Of a stretch of 64,000 nt of DNA, positions 1-8,886 are shown in pieces; the stretch's first letter is position 1, and each line of letters begins with the position of its first letter. The position numbers were made by a program, and so were the translations under genes. Below the pieces are notes generated by a model, which saw only the letters and a program-made list of their open reading frames with translations, made no database searches and was not told where the DNA came from. This stretch comes from Streptacidiphilus rugosus AM-16 (GTDB taxonomy: Bacteria; Actinomycetota; Actinomycetes; Streptomycetales; Streptomycetaceae): NCBI RefSeq assembly GCF_000744655.1, contig NZ_JQMJ01000004.1, positions 6,386,001 to 6,450,000 of the forward strand. Reading direction: 5' to 3'.

Positions 1-1
1 G

Positions 2-3000
2 GCCGCGATCAAGAAGGCCGAGACGCTCGACTTCTTCGGCTTCTGGCAGGCCTACGAGGACATCGTCCGCCGCGCCCGGCAGAACAAGCTCACCGTCGAC
101 GACTTCTCCGGCGTGACCTGCTCGCTGACCAACCCCGGCGGCATCGGCACCGTCCACTCCGTGCCGCGCCTGATGCCCGGCCAGGGCACCATCCTCGGCG
201 TCGGCTCGATGGAGTACCCGGCCGAGTTCCAGGGCTCCGCCGAGGAGACGCTGGCGCGGATGGGCGTCTCCAAGGTGATGACGCTGACGTCCACCTACGA
301 CCACCGGGTCATCCAGGGCGCGCAGTCCGGCGAGTTCCTGCGCACCATGCACCAGCTGCTGCTGGGCCAGGGCGAGTTCTACGACAAGATCTTCGAGTCG
401 CTGCGCATCCCGTACGAGCCGGTCCGCTGGGCCACCGACGTGGCCCGCGGCCACGACAACGAGGTCAACAAGACCGCCCGCGTGATGGAGCTGATCCACT
501 CCTTCCGCGTGCGCGGCCACCTCATGGCCGACACCGACCCGCTGGAGTACAAGCAGCGCAAGCACCCGGACCTCGATGTCCAGGCGCACGAGCTCACCCT
601 GTGGGACCTGGAGCGCGAGTTCGCCGTCGGCGGCTTCGCCGGCCACACGATGATGAAGCTCCGCGACATCCTCGGCGTGCTGCGCGACTCGTACTGCCGC
701 ACCGTCGGCATCGAGTACATGCACATCCAGGACCCGAAGCAGCGCCGCTGGATCCAGGCCCGCGTCGAGCGCGGCCACGACCGCCCGGAGCGCGAGGAGC
801 AGCTGCGCATCCTGCGCCGCCTGAACGCGGCGGAGGCCTTCGAGACCTTCCTGCAGACCAAGTACGTCGGCCAGAAGCGCTTCTCGCTGGAGGGCGGCGA
901 GTCCGTCATCCCGCTGCTGGACGCGGTGCTCGACTCGGCCGCCGAGGCCCGCCTGGACGAGTCCGTCATCGGCATGGCCCACCGCGGCCGCCTGAACGTG
1001 CTGGCCAACATCGTCGGCAAGTCCTACGCGCAGATCTTCCGCGAGTTCGAGGGCAACCTCGACCCGAAGTCGATGCACGGCTCCGGCGACGTGAAGTACC
1101 ACCTGGGCTCCCAGGGCACCTTCACCGGCCTGGACGGCGAGACGATCAAGGTCTCGCTCGCCGCCAACCCGTCCCACCTGGAGGCGGTCGACCCGATCGT
1201 CGAGGGCATCGCCCGCGCCAAGCAGGACATCCTGGACAAGGCCGGCGACTCCTTCGACGTGCTGCCGATCCAGATCCACGGCGACGCGGCCTTCGCGGGC
1301 CAGGGCGTGGTGGCCGAGACGCTGAACATGTCGCAGCTGCGCGGCTACCGCACCGGCGGCACCGTGCACGTGGTGATCAACAACCAGGTCGGCTTCACCG
1401 CCGCCCCGGCCGCCTCGCGCTCCTCGATGTACTGCACCGACGTGGCGCGCATGATCGAGGCCCCGATCTTCCACGTGAACGGCGACGACCCCGAGGCCGT
1501 GGTCCGCGTCGCGCGGCTGGCCTTCGAGTTCCGCCAGGCGTTCCACAAGGACGTCGTCATCGACCTCATCTGCTACCGCCGCCGCGGTCACAACGAGGCC
1601 GACAACCCGAGCTTCACCCAGCCGCTGATGTACGACCTGATCGACAAGAAGCGCTCGGTGCGCAAGCTCTACACCGAGGGCCTGATCGGTCGCGGCGACA
1701 TCACCCTGGAAGAGGCCGAGCAGGCGCTCAAGGACTACCAGGACCAGCTGGAGAAGGTCTTCGCGGAGGTCCGCGAGGCCAACGTGACGCCGGTCCCCGC
1801 CGTGTCCGAGCGTCCGCAGGCGACCTTCCCGGTCGCGGTGGGCACCGGCATCTCCCAGGAGATGGTCAAGCGCATCGCCGAGTCCCAGGTCGCGCTGCCC
1901 GACTGGCTGACGGTGCACCCGCGTCTGCTGCCGCAGCTGCAGCGCCGCGCCGCCATGATCGAGGACGGCACCATCGACTGGGCCATGGGCGAGACCCTCG
2001 CCATCGGCTCGCTGCTGATGGAGGGCCACCCGGTCCGTCTGGCCGGCCAGGACAGCCGCCGCGGCACCTTCGGCCAGCGGCACGCGGTGCTGGTCGACAA
2101 CAAGACCGGCGAGGACTACACCCCGCTCCTCTACCTGACGGAGGACCAGGCCCGCTACACCGTCTACGACTCGCTGCTCTCCGAGTACGCGGCGATGGGC
2201 TTCGAGTACGGCTACTCGCTGGCCCGTCCGGACGCGCTGGTGATGTGGGAGGCGCAGTTCGGCGACTTCGTGAACGGCGCCTCGACGGTGGTGGACGAGT
2301 TCATCACCTCCGCCGAGACCAAGTGGGGCCAGAACTCGGGCGTCACGCTGCTGCTCCCGCACGGCTACGAGGGCCAGGGGCCGGACCACTCGTCCGCGCG
2401 TCCCGAGCGCTTCCTGCAGATGTGCGCGGAGAACAACATGACGGTCGCGATGCCGACGCTCCCGTCGAACTACTTCCACCTGCTGCGCTGGCAGGTCCAC
2501 AACCCGCACCACAAGCCGCTGATCGTCTTCACCCCGAAGTCGATGCTGCGTCTGAAGGCGGCGGCGTCGAAGGCGGACGAGTTCACCTCGGGCGGCTTCC
2601 GCCCGGTCATCGGCGACTCCACGGTCGACCCGGCGAACGTGCGCAAGGTCGTGATCACGGCCGGCAAGTTCTACTACGACCTGGAGGCCGCCCGCACCGA
2701 GCGCGGCATCACCGACACGGCGATCGTCCGCGTCGAGCGGCTGTACCCGCTGCCGGTGGCGGAGCTCCAGGAGGAGCTCAAGCGCTACGGCGCCGACGTG
2801 CAGTACGTGTGGGCGCAGGAGGAGCCTTCGAACCAGGGCGCGTGGCCGTTCATCGCGCTCAACCTGGTGGACCACATCGACGTCGTGGTCGGCCCCTCCG
2901 CCAACCGCGGCCGGCTGCGCCGGGTCGCGCGCCAGGCCTCGTCCGCCCCGGCGGTCGGCTCGGCGAAGCGGCACGCGCAGGAGCAGCAGGGCCTGGTCGA

Positions 3001-3019
3001 CGAGGTGTTCTCGCTCTGA
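2..3019 (+). CDS. kgd: Multifunctional 2-oxoglutarate decarboxylase/dehydrogenase (E2-E1 fusion), 5' truncated by the window
   Basis: This is the fused actinobacterial enzyme of the TCA cycle, which decarboxylates 2-oxoglutarate with thiamine diphosphate and carries a succinyltransferase-like domain on the same chain. The reading frame is open from base 2, so about 1,005 C-terminal residues are visible and the N-terminus lies upstream. The first part shows the acyltransferase motif TYDHRVIQG near base 300. It is followed by the long E1 part, with [19 protein letters not shown] and [18 protein letters not shown], which are thiamine-diphosphate binding motifs. The C-terminal transketolase-like region contains [11 protein letters not shown] and [20 protein letters not shown] strong terminator hairpin follows 50 bp after the stop, so transcription probably ends there. 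In the family the gene usually stands alone. The assignment is secure. Confidence 0.97.
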   Translation, partial: AAIKKAETLDFFGFWQAYEDIVRRARQNKLTVDDFSGVTCSLTNPGGIGTVHSVPRLMPGQGTILGVGSMEYPAEFQGSAEETLARMGVSKVMTLTSTYDHRVIQGAQSGEFLRTMHQLLLGQGEFYDKIFESLRIPYEPVRWATDVARGHDNEVNKTARVMELIHSFRVRGHLMADTDPLEYKQRKHPDLDVQAHELTLWDLEREFAVGGFAGHTMMKLRDILGVLRDSYCRTVGIEYMHIQDPKQRRWIQARVERGHDRPEREEQLRILRRLNAAEAFETFLQTKYVGQKRFSLEGGESVIPLLDAVLDSAAEARLDESVIGMAHRGRLNVLANIVGKSYAQIFREFEGNLDPKSMHGSGDVKYHLGSQGTFTGLDGETIKVSLAANPSHLEAVDPIVEGIARAKQDILDKAGDSFDVLPIQIHGDAAFAGQGVVAETLNMSQLRGYRTGGTVHVVINNQVGFTAAPAASRSSMYCTDVARMIEAPIFHVNGDDPEAVVRVARLAFEFRQAFHKDVVIDLICYRRRGHNEADNPSFTQPLMYDLIDKKRSVRKLYTEGLIGRGDITLEEAEQALKDYQDQLEKVFAEVREANVTPVPAVSERPQATFPVAVGTGISQEMVKRIAESQVALPDWLTVHPRLLPQLQRRAAMIEDGTIDWAMGETLAIGSLLMEGHPVRLAGQDSRRGTFGQRHAVLVDNKTGEDYTPLLYLTEDQARYTVYDSLLSEYAAMGFEYGYSLARPDALVMWEAQFGDFVNGASTVVDEFITSAETKWGQNSGVTLLLPHGYEGQGPDHSSARPERFLQMCAENNMTVAMPTLPSNYFHLLRWQVHNPHHKPLIVFTPKSMLRLKAAASKADEFTSGGFRPVIGDSTVDPANVRKVVITAGKFYYDLEAARTERGITDTAIVRVERLYPLPVAELQEELKRYGADVQYVWAQEEPSNQGAWPFIALNLVDHIDVVVGPSANRGRLRRVARQASSAPAVGSAKRHAQEQQGLVDEVFSL

Positions 3020-3069
3020 CTCGCCGGTCCTGACCGGCGGCCCTGACGTAGTGTGAGGGCAGTACCGAC

Positions 3070-3103
3070 GGGCCCGGTCCCGCGTTCGCGCGGGACCGGG
3101 CCC
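3070..3103 (+). terminator. Strong hairpin terminator after kgd
   Basis: A perfect 15-bp GC-rich stem (3070-3084 with 3089-3103) is closed by a TTCG tetraloop. No long T run follows, as is common in Streptomyces. It ends only 19 bp before the start of the next small gene, so it either separates that gene from kgd or sits in its 5' leader. Confidence 0.85.
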
Positions 3104-3122
3104 TTCTGCTTGGGAGACATGG

Positions 3123-3302
3123 ATGTACTTCACCGACCGTGGCATCGAGGAACTGCAGAGCCGCCGTGGCGAGGAGGAGGTCGGCTTCGACTGGCTGGCC
3201 GACCGGCTGCAGGAGTTCGTCGACCTGAACCCCGAGTTCGAGGTGCCCATCGAGCGTCTCGCCACCTGGCTGGCGCGGCTCGACGACGAGGACGAGGAGT
3301 AG
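3123..3302 (+). CDS. Small DUF6104 family protein, 59 aa
   Basis: A 59-residue acidic protein beginning MYFTDRGIEELQSRRGEE and ending in an acidic tail (LDDEDEE). I recognise it as the short DUF6104 family of Streptomyces, function unknown. The start is the ATG at 3123, preceded by GGGAG 8-12 nt upstream; another ATG at 3119 is out of frame. It has no membrane segment and no signal peptide, so it is probably a small cytoplasmic helical protein. The motif FVDLNPEFEVPIERLATWLARLD shows regular hydrophobic spacing. It follows the kgd terminator and precedes a separately promoted operon, so it is likely monocistronic; a promoter would have to lie in or before the hairpin region. Confidence 0.85.
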   Translation: MYFTDRGIEELQSRRGEEEVGFDWLADRLQEFVDLNPEFEVPIERLATWLARLDDEDEE

Positions 3303-3373
3303 CGGCGGCCGGCGGCGGTTGGTACCGGAGGGCGAGGCGACCCTGACGCGTCCCTGAGGCGGACCCTGACTTT

Positions 3374-3412
3374 CGCGATATAGCTTGACTCTCGTCCGGC
3401 GCGATATATCGT
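3374..3412 (+). promoter_or_regulatory. Promoter with palindromic operator for the DUF4097-PadR operon
   Basis: A vegetative-type promoter is visible: -35 TTGACT at 3385-3390, a 16-bp spacer and -10 TATCGT at 3407-3412. The -10 overlaps the perfect palindrome CGATATATCG (3402-3411). The nonamer CGCGATATA occurs twice in direct orientation, at 3374-3382 and 3400-3408, so a copy stands on each side of the -35 box. The placement suggests repression, most simply by the PadR protein encoded second in the operon. That last point is inference. Confidence 0.7.
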
Positions 3413-3467
3413 GAATACCAGAGGGCGCGCCTCAGGTGGCGCGGCCAGACCCATCGGGGAGTCCGAT

Positions 3468-4352
3468 ATGTCCGAGCAGTGGACCGTCAGCGAGCCGCAG
3501 AAGCTCACCTTCGGCGAGCCGGTGCGGCGCGTGAAGGTGCGCACCATGGCGGGCGCCGTGAACGTCGTCGCGGGCGACAGCCCGGCGCGGCTCGAGGTGT
3601 CGGAGGTCGAGGGCCCGCCGCTCCAGATCACGCTGAACGGCGGCGAGCTGGAGATCACCTACGAGGATCTGCACTGGAAGGACTTCCAGTGGAAGGCGCT
3701 GGGCCGCTGGTTCGAGGGCCTGCGGCAGAAGCGCCGCGCGGTGGTCTCCCTCGTCGTCCCCGCCGACGTCGACGTCGAGATCGGCTCGGCCTCCTCCGAC
3801 GCGATCGTCTCCGGCATCACCGGCCGGGTCCACGCCAACTCCGCCAGCGGCGGTCTGACGCTGGTTCGGGTCAGCGGCCCGGTGGACGCCAACACGGTTT
3901 CCGGCGCCGTGGAGGCCCACGAGACGTCCGGAGGGCTTAAGATCAATACCGTGTCCGGCGCGCTCACCGTCTTCGCCGGTACCAGCGGCGCGCTGAAGGC
4001 CAACTCCGTCAGCGGCGCGATGACGGTCGACCTCGACCGTCCGGCGGCCGCCGACGTGGAGCTGACCAATGTCTCCGGTGAGGTGGCCGTTCGCATCCCC
4101 GCCCCGGCGGATGCCCAGGTCCGCGCCGACACCACCAGCGGCGCCATCTCCTCCTCCTTCGACCAGCTACAGGTCAGCGGCATGTGGGGAGCCAAGCGGA
4201 TCACGGGTACGCTCGGCGCGGGCACCAGCCGTGTGAAGATCACCACGGTCTCCGGCTCGGTCGCCGTCCTGCGCCGGCCCGACGAGGAGGACGCCCCCTC
4301 CGACGCCGCACCGCTCGCGATCGACTTCCAGAAGGGGGCTGACGAGGCATGA
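3468..4352 (+). CDS. DUF4097 family beta-strand repeat protein
   Basis: A 294-residue protein without signal peptide or membrane segment. The N-terminal third is a beta-rich region; residues about 100-270 are repeated short strands with a recurring SGA/VSG pattern (VSGAVEAH, VSGALTVFAG, VSGAMTVD, VSGEVAVRI, VSGSVAVL), typical of the beta-solenoid-like DUF4097 family. The biochemical role is unknown. The start at 3468 (ATG) has GGGGAG upstream; an upstream in-frame GTG at 3411 lies inside the promoter and is rejected. The stop overlaps the next ATG by four bases (ATGA), so the two genes are translationally coupled. The pairing with a PadR regulator suggests an envelope- or stress-related sensing unit, but that is inference. 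Confidence 0.85.
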   Translation: MSEQWTVSEPQKLTFGEPVRRVKVRTMAGAVNVVAGDSPARLEVSEVEGPPLQITLNGGELEITYEDLHWKDFQWKALGRWFEGLRQKRRAVVSLVVPADVDVEIGSASSDAIVSGITGRVHANSASGGLTLVRVSGPVDANTVSGAVEAHETSGGLKINTVSGALTVFAGTSGALKANSVSGAMTVDLDRPAAADVELTNVSGEVAVRIPAPADAQVRADTTSGAISSSFDQLQVSGMWGAKRITGTLGAGTSRVKITTVSGSVAVLRRPDEEDAPSDAAPLAIDFQKGADEA

Positions 4353-5305
4353 GCCGTCCTGTCTTCGCCCATGGCCGCCTGCGTCTCTACCTGCTCAAGC
4401 TGCTCGACGAGGCGCCGCGCCACGGCTACGAGGTGATACGCCTGCTGGAGGAACGCTTCCACGGGCTCTACGCCCCCTCCGCCGGGACGGTCTATCCCCG
4501 TCTGGCCAAGCTGGAGCAGGAGGGCCTGGTCGAGCACTCGGTCGAGGGCGGCCGCAAGGTCTACCGGATCACCGAGGCCGGCCGGGCCGAGCTGACCGCG
4601 CGCGGTGCGGAGCTGGCCGACCTGGAGGCAGAGATCCACGACTCCGTCTCCCAGCTCGCCGACCAGATCCGCGAGGACGTCCGCGACTCCGCGCAGGTGC
4701 TGCGTGAGGAGATGCGGGCGGCCGCGAAGGAGTCGCGCCGTCAGGTCCGCTTCGGGGACGACGCCTGGCGTGCCGACCACGACTCCTGGCAGCGCGCCAA
4801 GGAGGAGTGGCGCGTCGCCAAGGAGCAGGCCCGCGAACAGGCCCGCGAGGCCAAGGAGCAGGCCCGCTCCGCCAAGCAGGAGGCCCACGAGGCCAAGGAG
4901 CAGGCCCGCGCGGTCCGCGAGCAGGCGCGGCGCGAGGCGACGCGCATCGGCGAGCAGATCAAGTCGCACGTCAAGAGCGGCGACTGGCCGACGGGCCTCT
5001 CCGAGAGCCTCTCCGAGCTCACCCGCACCCTGAGCGGCCTGGCCGACCCGTCCCGTTGGACGCCTCCGGCGGACGGCACCACCTCCGCCGAGGAGAAGGT
5101 CGGCTTCGAGAAGGCGACGGCACCCGAGGATCTCCCGAGCTGGACCCGAGTCGACACCGAGGGCGAGCCGCTGCGCGAACTCAGCGCCCTGCTGGACCGC
5201 TTCCGCGACGAGGTCCGCGACGGCGCCCGCGACGCGGGCGTCACGCCGGCAAGCCTCCAGCGCGCCCGCGCCGTGCTGGCCGAGGCGGCCAAGCGCCTGC
5301 GCTGA
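4349..5305 (+). CDS. PadR family transcriptional regulator with long charged coiled-coil tail
   Basis: A 318-residue regulator. Residues 1-85 form the PadR winged helix (LLKLLDEAPRHGYEVIRLLE, then GTVYPRLAKLEQEGLVE and RKVYRITEAGRAEL). Residues about 90-215 are a very long Ala/Glu/Arg/Lys/Gln helix, including tandem KEQAREQAREAKEQARSAKQ-like heptad or undecad repeats. A short C-terminal helical region with LSELTRTLSGLADPSRW and LRELSALLDRFRDEVRDG follows. Typical PadR proteins are 110-190 residues, so the tail is clearly extended. The gene overlaps the DUF4097 gene by 4 bp. The probable target is the palindrome upstream of the operon (autoregulation). The tail could dimerise, bind nucleoid DNA or contact the membrane; the sequence does not decide. 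Confidence 0.9.
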   Translation: MSRPVFAHGRLRLYLLKLLDEAPRHGYEVIRLLEERFHGLYAPSAGTVYPRLAKLEQEGLVEHSVEGGRKVYRITEAGRAELTARGAELADLEAEIHDSVSQLADQIREDVRDSAQVLREEMRAAAKESRRQVRFGDDAWRADHDSWQRAKEEWRVAKEQAREQAREAKEQARSAKQEAHEAKEQARAVREQARREATRIGEQIKSHVKSGDWPTGLSESLSELTRTLSGLADPSRWTPPADGTTSAEEKVGFEKATAPEDLPSWTRVDTEGEPLRELSALLDRFRDEVRDGARDAGVTPASLQRARAVLAEAAKRLR

Positions 5306-5323
5306 GCGCGATCCTGAACGCGA

Positions 5324-5359
5324 CCGTGCCCCGGTGAGCAGTTGCTCACCGGGGCACGG
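5324..5359. terminator. Bidirectional terminator between padR and the convergent oxidoreductase gene
   Basis: A perfect 17-bp inverted repeat (5324-5340 with 5343-5359) has an effectively four-base loop. It sits 18 bp after the PadR stop and 12 bp before the stop of the convergent gene, so it can serve both. Confidence 0.85.
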
Positions 5360-5370
5360 CACTGTTGTCG

Positions 5371-6333
5371 CTAGGGCTGAAGGACGATCTTGCCGAAGAC
5401 GTCGCCCTTGGCGATGCGGGCGAAGCCCTCGCGGGCGTCGGCGAGGGGCAGCACGGAGTCGATGACCGGGCGGACGCCCGCCGTCGCGCAGAGGTTGAGC
5501 AGGCCGGCCAGCTCGTCCTTCGTGCCCATGGTCGAGCCCACGACCTTGAGCTCCAGGAAGAAGATCCGGGTCAGCTCGGCCGCAGGCGGGTTCGGGCCGC
5601 TGGTCGCGCCCGAGATGACGAGCGTGCCGCCCGGCTTGAGCGACTTGATGGAGTGGGACCAGGTCGCCGCGCCGACGGTCTCCATCACCGCGTCCACCCG
5701 GTCGGGCAGCCGCGCGCCGCTGGGGAACCAGGCGTCGGCGCCCAGCTCGACCGCCCGCACACCCTTCGCCTCGTCGCGGCTGGTCGTCCAGACCCGGAGG
5801 CCGGCAGCCTTACCGAGGACGATCAGCGCCGTGGCGACGCCGCCGCCCGCGCCCTGGACCAGGACGGTGTCGCCGGGCTTCACGTCGGCGTTGGTGAAGA
5901 GCATCCGGTAGGCCGTCAGCCAGGCCGTCGGCAGGCAGGCGGCCTCCTCGAAGGAGAGCTCGGCCGGCTTCGGCAGCAGGTTCCAGGTCGGCACCGCGAC
6001 CTTCTCCGCGAAGCTGCCCTGGTACTTCTCCGTCAGGATGGTCCGCGGCTCGCGAGGGCCGACTCCGTGACCGCTCTGGCCGACGACGGAATGGAGGACG
6101 ACCTCGTTGCCGTCCTCGTCGACGCCCGCCGCGTCACAGCCCAGGATCATCGGCAGCTTGTCGCCGGAGAGGCCGACGCCGCGCAGGGACCACAGGTCGT
6201 GATGGTTGAGCGAGGCGGCCTTGACGGTGACGACGCTCCAACCGGGCCGAGCCTCGGGCTCGGGACGCTCCCCGAGCTCCAGGCCGCTCAGCGGGTCGTC
6301 CGGCGTGATACGTGCGGCATAGGCAGCGAACAT
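5371..6333 (-). CDS. Zinc-independent MDR-family oxidoreductase (quinone reductase type)
   Basis: A 320-residue medium-chain dehydrogenase/reductase, probably reducing quinones, enones or aldehydes with NADPH in the cytoplasm. The N-terminal GroES-like domain contains VTVKAASLNHHDLWSLRG and CDAAGVDEDGNEV. The catalytic-zinc ligand pattern of alcohol dehydrogenases is not present, which favours the quinone oxidoreductase branch. The Rossmann domain carries VLVQGAGGGVATALIVLGKA and a following ELGADAWF, as usual in the family. The C-terminus (GFARIAKGDVFGKIVLQP) is complete, so length and ends match the family. It is convergent with padR, and a 42-bp-period repeat lies just upstream. The substrate cannot be read from the sequence. 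Confidence 0.9.
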   Translation of the reverse strand: MFAAYAARITPDDPLSGLELGERPEPEARPGWSVVTVKAASLNHHDLWSLRGVGLSGDKLPMILGCDAAGVDEDGNEVVLHSVVGQSGHGVGPREPRTILTEKYQGSFAEKVAVPTWNLLPKPAELSFEEAACLPTAWLTAYRMLFTNADVKPGDTVLVQGAGGGVATALIVLGKAAGLRVWTTSRDEAKGVRAVELGADAWFPSGARLPDRVDAVMETVGAATWSHSIKSLKPGGTLVISGATSGPNPPAAELTRIFFLELKVVGSTMGTKDELAGLLNLCATAGVRPVIDSVLPLADAREGFARIAKGDVFGKIVLQP

Positions 6334-6371
6334 GCCTCGACCCTAGGGCCGCGCGCGCCCGCCGCGGAACC

Positions 6372-6443
6372 GCGCCACGATGTGATCTACGGCTCCGCGG
6401 CAGGCCCGTGGCGGCGCCACGATGCGATCCACGGCTCCGCGGC
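6372..6443. repeat. Two-copy direct repeat, 42-bp period
   Basis: A 30-bp unit at 6372-6401 recurs at 6414-6443 with two C/T differences. It lies in the short gap between the oxidoreductase start and the malic enzyme stop. Each unit contains GATCYACGGCTCCGCGGC, with a CCGCGG core. No function is apparent. Confidence 0.75.
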
Positions 6444-6462
6444 GGGCTTGACGCCGCGCCGC

Positions 6463-7659
6463 TTACGCGCGGGCGACGCCCTCGGCGCGGGCGGCTTCGG
6501 CGACGGCCTTGGTGACGGCCGGGGCGACCCGCTCGTCGAACGGGCTCGGGATGACCTTCTCCGCGGAGAGGTCGTCGCCGACCAGCCCGGCCAGCGCGTC
6601 GGCCGCGGCGATCTTCATGCCCTCGGTGATGCGGGAGGCCCGCACCTGGAGCGCACCGGCGAAGATGCCGGGAAAGGCCAGCACGTTGTTGATCTGGTTC
6701 GGGTAGTCCGAGCGGCCCGTGGCCACGACCGCCGCGTACTTGTGCGCGATGTCGGGGTGCACCTCGGGGGTCGGGTTGGCCATGGCGAAGATCAGGCAGT
6801 CTTTGGCCATCGCCGCCACCGCCTCCTCCGGCACGTTGCCGCCGGAGACGCCGATGAAGACGTCCGCGCCGACCAGCACGTCCGCGAGCGAGCCGGTCAG
6901 GCCGCCGCGGTTGGTGAGCTCGGCGATCTCGCGCTTGACGTCGGTCAGGTCGGTGCGGCCGACGTGCACGACGCCCTGGCGGTCGCAGAGCGAGACGTCG
7001 CCGATGCCCGCGCCGACCAGGATCTTGGCGATCGCGATGCCGGCCGCGCCCGCGCCGGAGATGACGGCGCGGAGGTCGGCCAGCGTGCGGCCGGTCAGTC
7101 GAGCGGCGTTCCGCAGCGCCGCGAGCGTGACGACAGCGGTGCCGTGCTGGTCGTCGTGGAAGATCGGGATGTCGAGGGCCTCCTGGAGACGGCGCTCGAT
7201 CTCGAAGCAACGCGGTGCCGAGATGTCTTCGAGGTTCACTCCACCGAAGGACGGCGCGAGCCGCACGACGGTCTCGATGATCTCGTCGGTGTCCTTGGTC
7301 GCCAGCGCGATCGGCACGGCGTCGACGCCGCCGAACTGCTTGAAGAGGATCGCCTTGCCCTCCATCACGGGCAGGGAGGCCTCGGGGCCGATGTCGCCGA
7401 GTCCGAGCACGGCGGTGCCGTCGGTGACCACGGCGACCACGTTGGACTTCCAGGTGTAGTCGTTGACGAGCTCCGGCTGCTCGGCGATGGCCGTGCAGAC
7501 CCGCGCGACACCGGGGGTGTAGGCAAGGGAAAGGTCGTCCGCGTCACGGACCGGGACCGTCGCGTGGATCTCCATCTTGCCGCCGCGGTGGAGAGCGAAA
7601 GCGGGGTCGATCGGCTCCTGGTCGTCGAGGGGACGGGGACTGATGATCTCGGCTGCCAC
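6463..7659 (-). CDS. NAD(P)-dependent malic enzyme
   Basis: A 398-residue oxidative malate decarboxylase making pyruvate, linking the TCA cycle to gluconeogenesis and NAD(P)H supply. The N-terminal malic domain has LSLAYTPGVARVC and the YTWKSNVVAVVTDGTAVLGL stretch. The metal and catalytic region has GGVNLEDISAPRCFEIE and IPIFHDDQHGTAVV. The C-terminal NAD-binding domain has VISGAGAAGIAIAKILVGAG. The length matches the short bacterial form (about 400 aa), lacking a phosphotransacetylase tail. The chosen start is GTG at 7659, with GAGGT a few bases upstream; in-frame codons further upstream give an unrelated Arg/Pro-rich extension and are rejected. Confidence 0.95.
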   Translation of the reverse strand: MAAEIISPRPLDDQEPIDPAFALHRGGKMEIHATVPVRDADDLSLAYTPGVARVCTAIAEQPELVNDYTWKSNVVAVVTDGTAVLGLGDIGPEASLPVMEGKAILFKQFGGVDAVPIALATKDTDEIIETVVRLAPSFGGVNLEDISAPRCFEIERRLQEALDIPIFHDDQHGTAVVTLAALRNAARLTGRTLADLRAVISGAGAAGIAIAKILVGAGIGDVSLCDRQGVVHVGRTDLTDVKREIAELTNRGGLTGSLADVLVGADVFIGVSGGNVPEEAVAAMAKDCLIFAMANPTPEVHPDIAHKYAAVVATGRSDYPNQINNVLAFPGIFAGALQVRASRITEGMKIAAADALAGLVGDDLSAEKVIPSPFDERVAPAVTKAVAEAARAEGVARA

Positions 7660-8180
7660 GAGGACCTCTTCGTCGTCGTTCTGTGAGGGTGGGTTGAGCT
7701 GGTTACGCGTCCGGTTCGATGCCGATCTCGACACTAGTCGGGACAATGCCGCCGCAGCTTCGTCTGTTCGTCCCCCAGGATCGGTCTTCCGACCCTGCCG
7801 TGTCGTGAGATCCGCCCGCACAGACGGGGACACAAACACACATAAGTGGACAAACGGTAACGAATGCCTAACGGCGAGAGGCCGGAGGTACGGACGGTGC
7901 CTCGGCTCCGGAGCGCTGTCCTGGCTTCCGGTCCTGTGCACCACCCGGATCGGTCCCGATCCGGTAGGCCTGCTCGACTGACGGGGGTCACCCGTGTGCC
8001 GATTTTGACACAGCCCAGCTGGTTCTGGGCAGCCGGGTGCCCTCGAGAATCGGTCGGGTTCATCACAGACGACCCGAAGCGCCATACTTCTGGGACCCGC
8101 CGACCGCCCATGTCATGCAACCGCGATTCGTAATACCCTGCTCAGCAGAAGAGTCATTACTGCTCCGAGGACGCCGACTC
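7660..8180. other. Intergenic region between divergent malic enzyme and CGNR genes
   Basis: About 520 bp without a supported gene; open frames here lack ribosome sites and family features. It must hold the promoters of both divergent genes. A TTGACA hexamer is present at 8005-8010, but no convincing -10 follows at 16-18 bp. A somewhat AT-richer stretch lies around 7820-7870. No hairpin or repeat of note was found. Confidence 0.5.
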
Positions 8181-8750
8181 ATGGAACTCACCACCTACGC
8201 GGACTACGCCGTCAGGCTGGTCAACACCGAGGAGCCCGAGCGCGGAAAAGACGCCCTGACCAGCGTCGAAGAGATCCGCAGGCTGTTCAGTCCCGGCGGT
8301 CGCGGCGCGAAGCTGGCCGAGGAGGCCGACATCGCCCGGCTGCGCGGGGTCCGCGCGCGACTGCGCGGCGTCTTCGAGTCCGCGGCGGAGGACGAGCAGG
8401 GACGCGCTGTGGATCTGCTCAACGAACTCCTGATCGAGTACCCGGTCAGCCCGGTCATCTCGGGCCACGGCTACCTGGACGACGCGGGCCGGCCGCAGTG
8501 GCACATGCACCTGGCGGAGAACGCGCCCACCGCCACCGCGCTGTACGCGGCGCTGGCGAGCATGGGCCTGGCCATGCACCTCACCGCGCACGGGGTGGAC
8601 CGGCTGGGCATCTGCCAGGCGTCGCCGTGCCGCAACGCCTACCTGGACACCTCCACCAACCGGAGCCGCCGCTACTGCAGCGACCGCTGCGCCACCCGCG
8701 CCAACGTCGCCGCCTACCGCGCCCGCAAGCGCGAAGCGGCGAGCGCGTAA
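8181..8750 (+). CDS. CGNR zinc-finger protein (ABATE domain)
   Basis: A 189-residue putative DNA-binding regulator. The N-terminal two-thirds is the stress-induced ABATE-type domain (MELTTYADYAVRLVNTEEP to the mid-region GHGYLDDAGRPQWHMHLAE). The C-terminal treble-clef finger shows CQASPCRNAYLDTSTNRS followed by RRYCSDRCATRANVAAYRAR, with four zinc-ligand cysteines. Family members are thought to be transcription factors in stress or antibiotic regulation, but no target is known here. The ATG at 8181 is chosen because it begins the conserved domain and GAGGACG lies just upstream. It is monocistronic; a dispersed repeat begins 5 bp after the stop. Confidence 0.9.
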   Translation: MELTTYADYAVRLVNTEEPERGKDALTSVEEIRRLFSPGGRGAKLAEEADIARLRGVRARLRGVFESAAEDEQGRAVDLLNELLIEYPVSPVISGHGYLDDAGRPQWHMHLAENAPTATALYAALASMGLAMHLTAHGVDRLGICQASPCRNAYLDTSTNRSRRYCSDRCATRANVAAYRARKREAASA

Positions 8751-8755
8751 GCGCT

Positions 8756-8886
8756 CCCCAGGGGCGCGCGGAACTGCGCGAGCAACCACCTGTGCGGATG
8801 GCCCTGCGCGATCGGGGCTCCACCTGCGCGGGTGACTTCCGCGCACGCAGTTGATCAAGCAGAGCCCCACGCGCCGAAGGCGCACA
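8756..8886. repeat. Dispersed palindromic intergenic repeat, copy 1
   Basis: It starts with CCCCAGGGGCGCGCGGAACT, then TGCGCGAGCAACCAC, and ends in a reverse-complement-like arm containing CGCGCACGCAGTTGATCAAG. The same sequence family recurs near 12.8, 17.6, 46.5 and 56.1 kb. This copy exactly fills the gap between two convergent stops. Confidence 0.75.

Noticed and set aside
3053-3346. Plus-strand open frame covering the kgd terminator and the DUF6104 gene
   Set aside because: It reads through the hairpin in a different frame from the recognised 59-residue protein and has Arg/Gly-rich shadow composition.
8001-8030. Promoter from TTGACA at 8005
   Set aside because: No TANNNT-type -10 follows at 16-18 bp in the plus direction; left as an unassigned hexamer.
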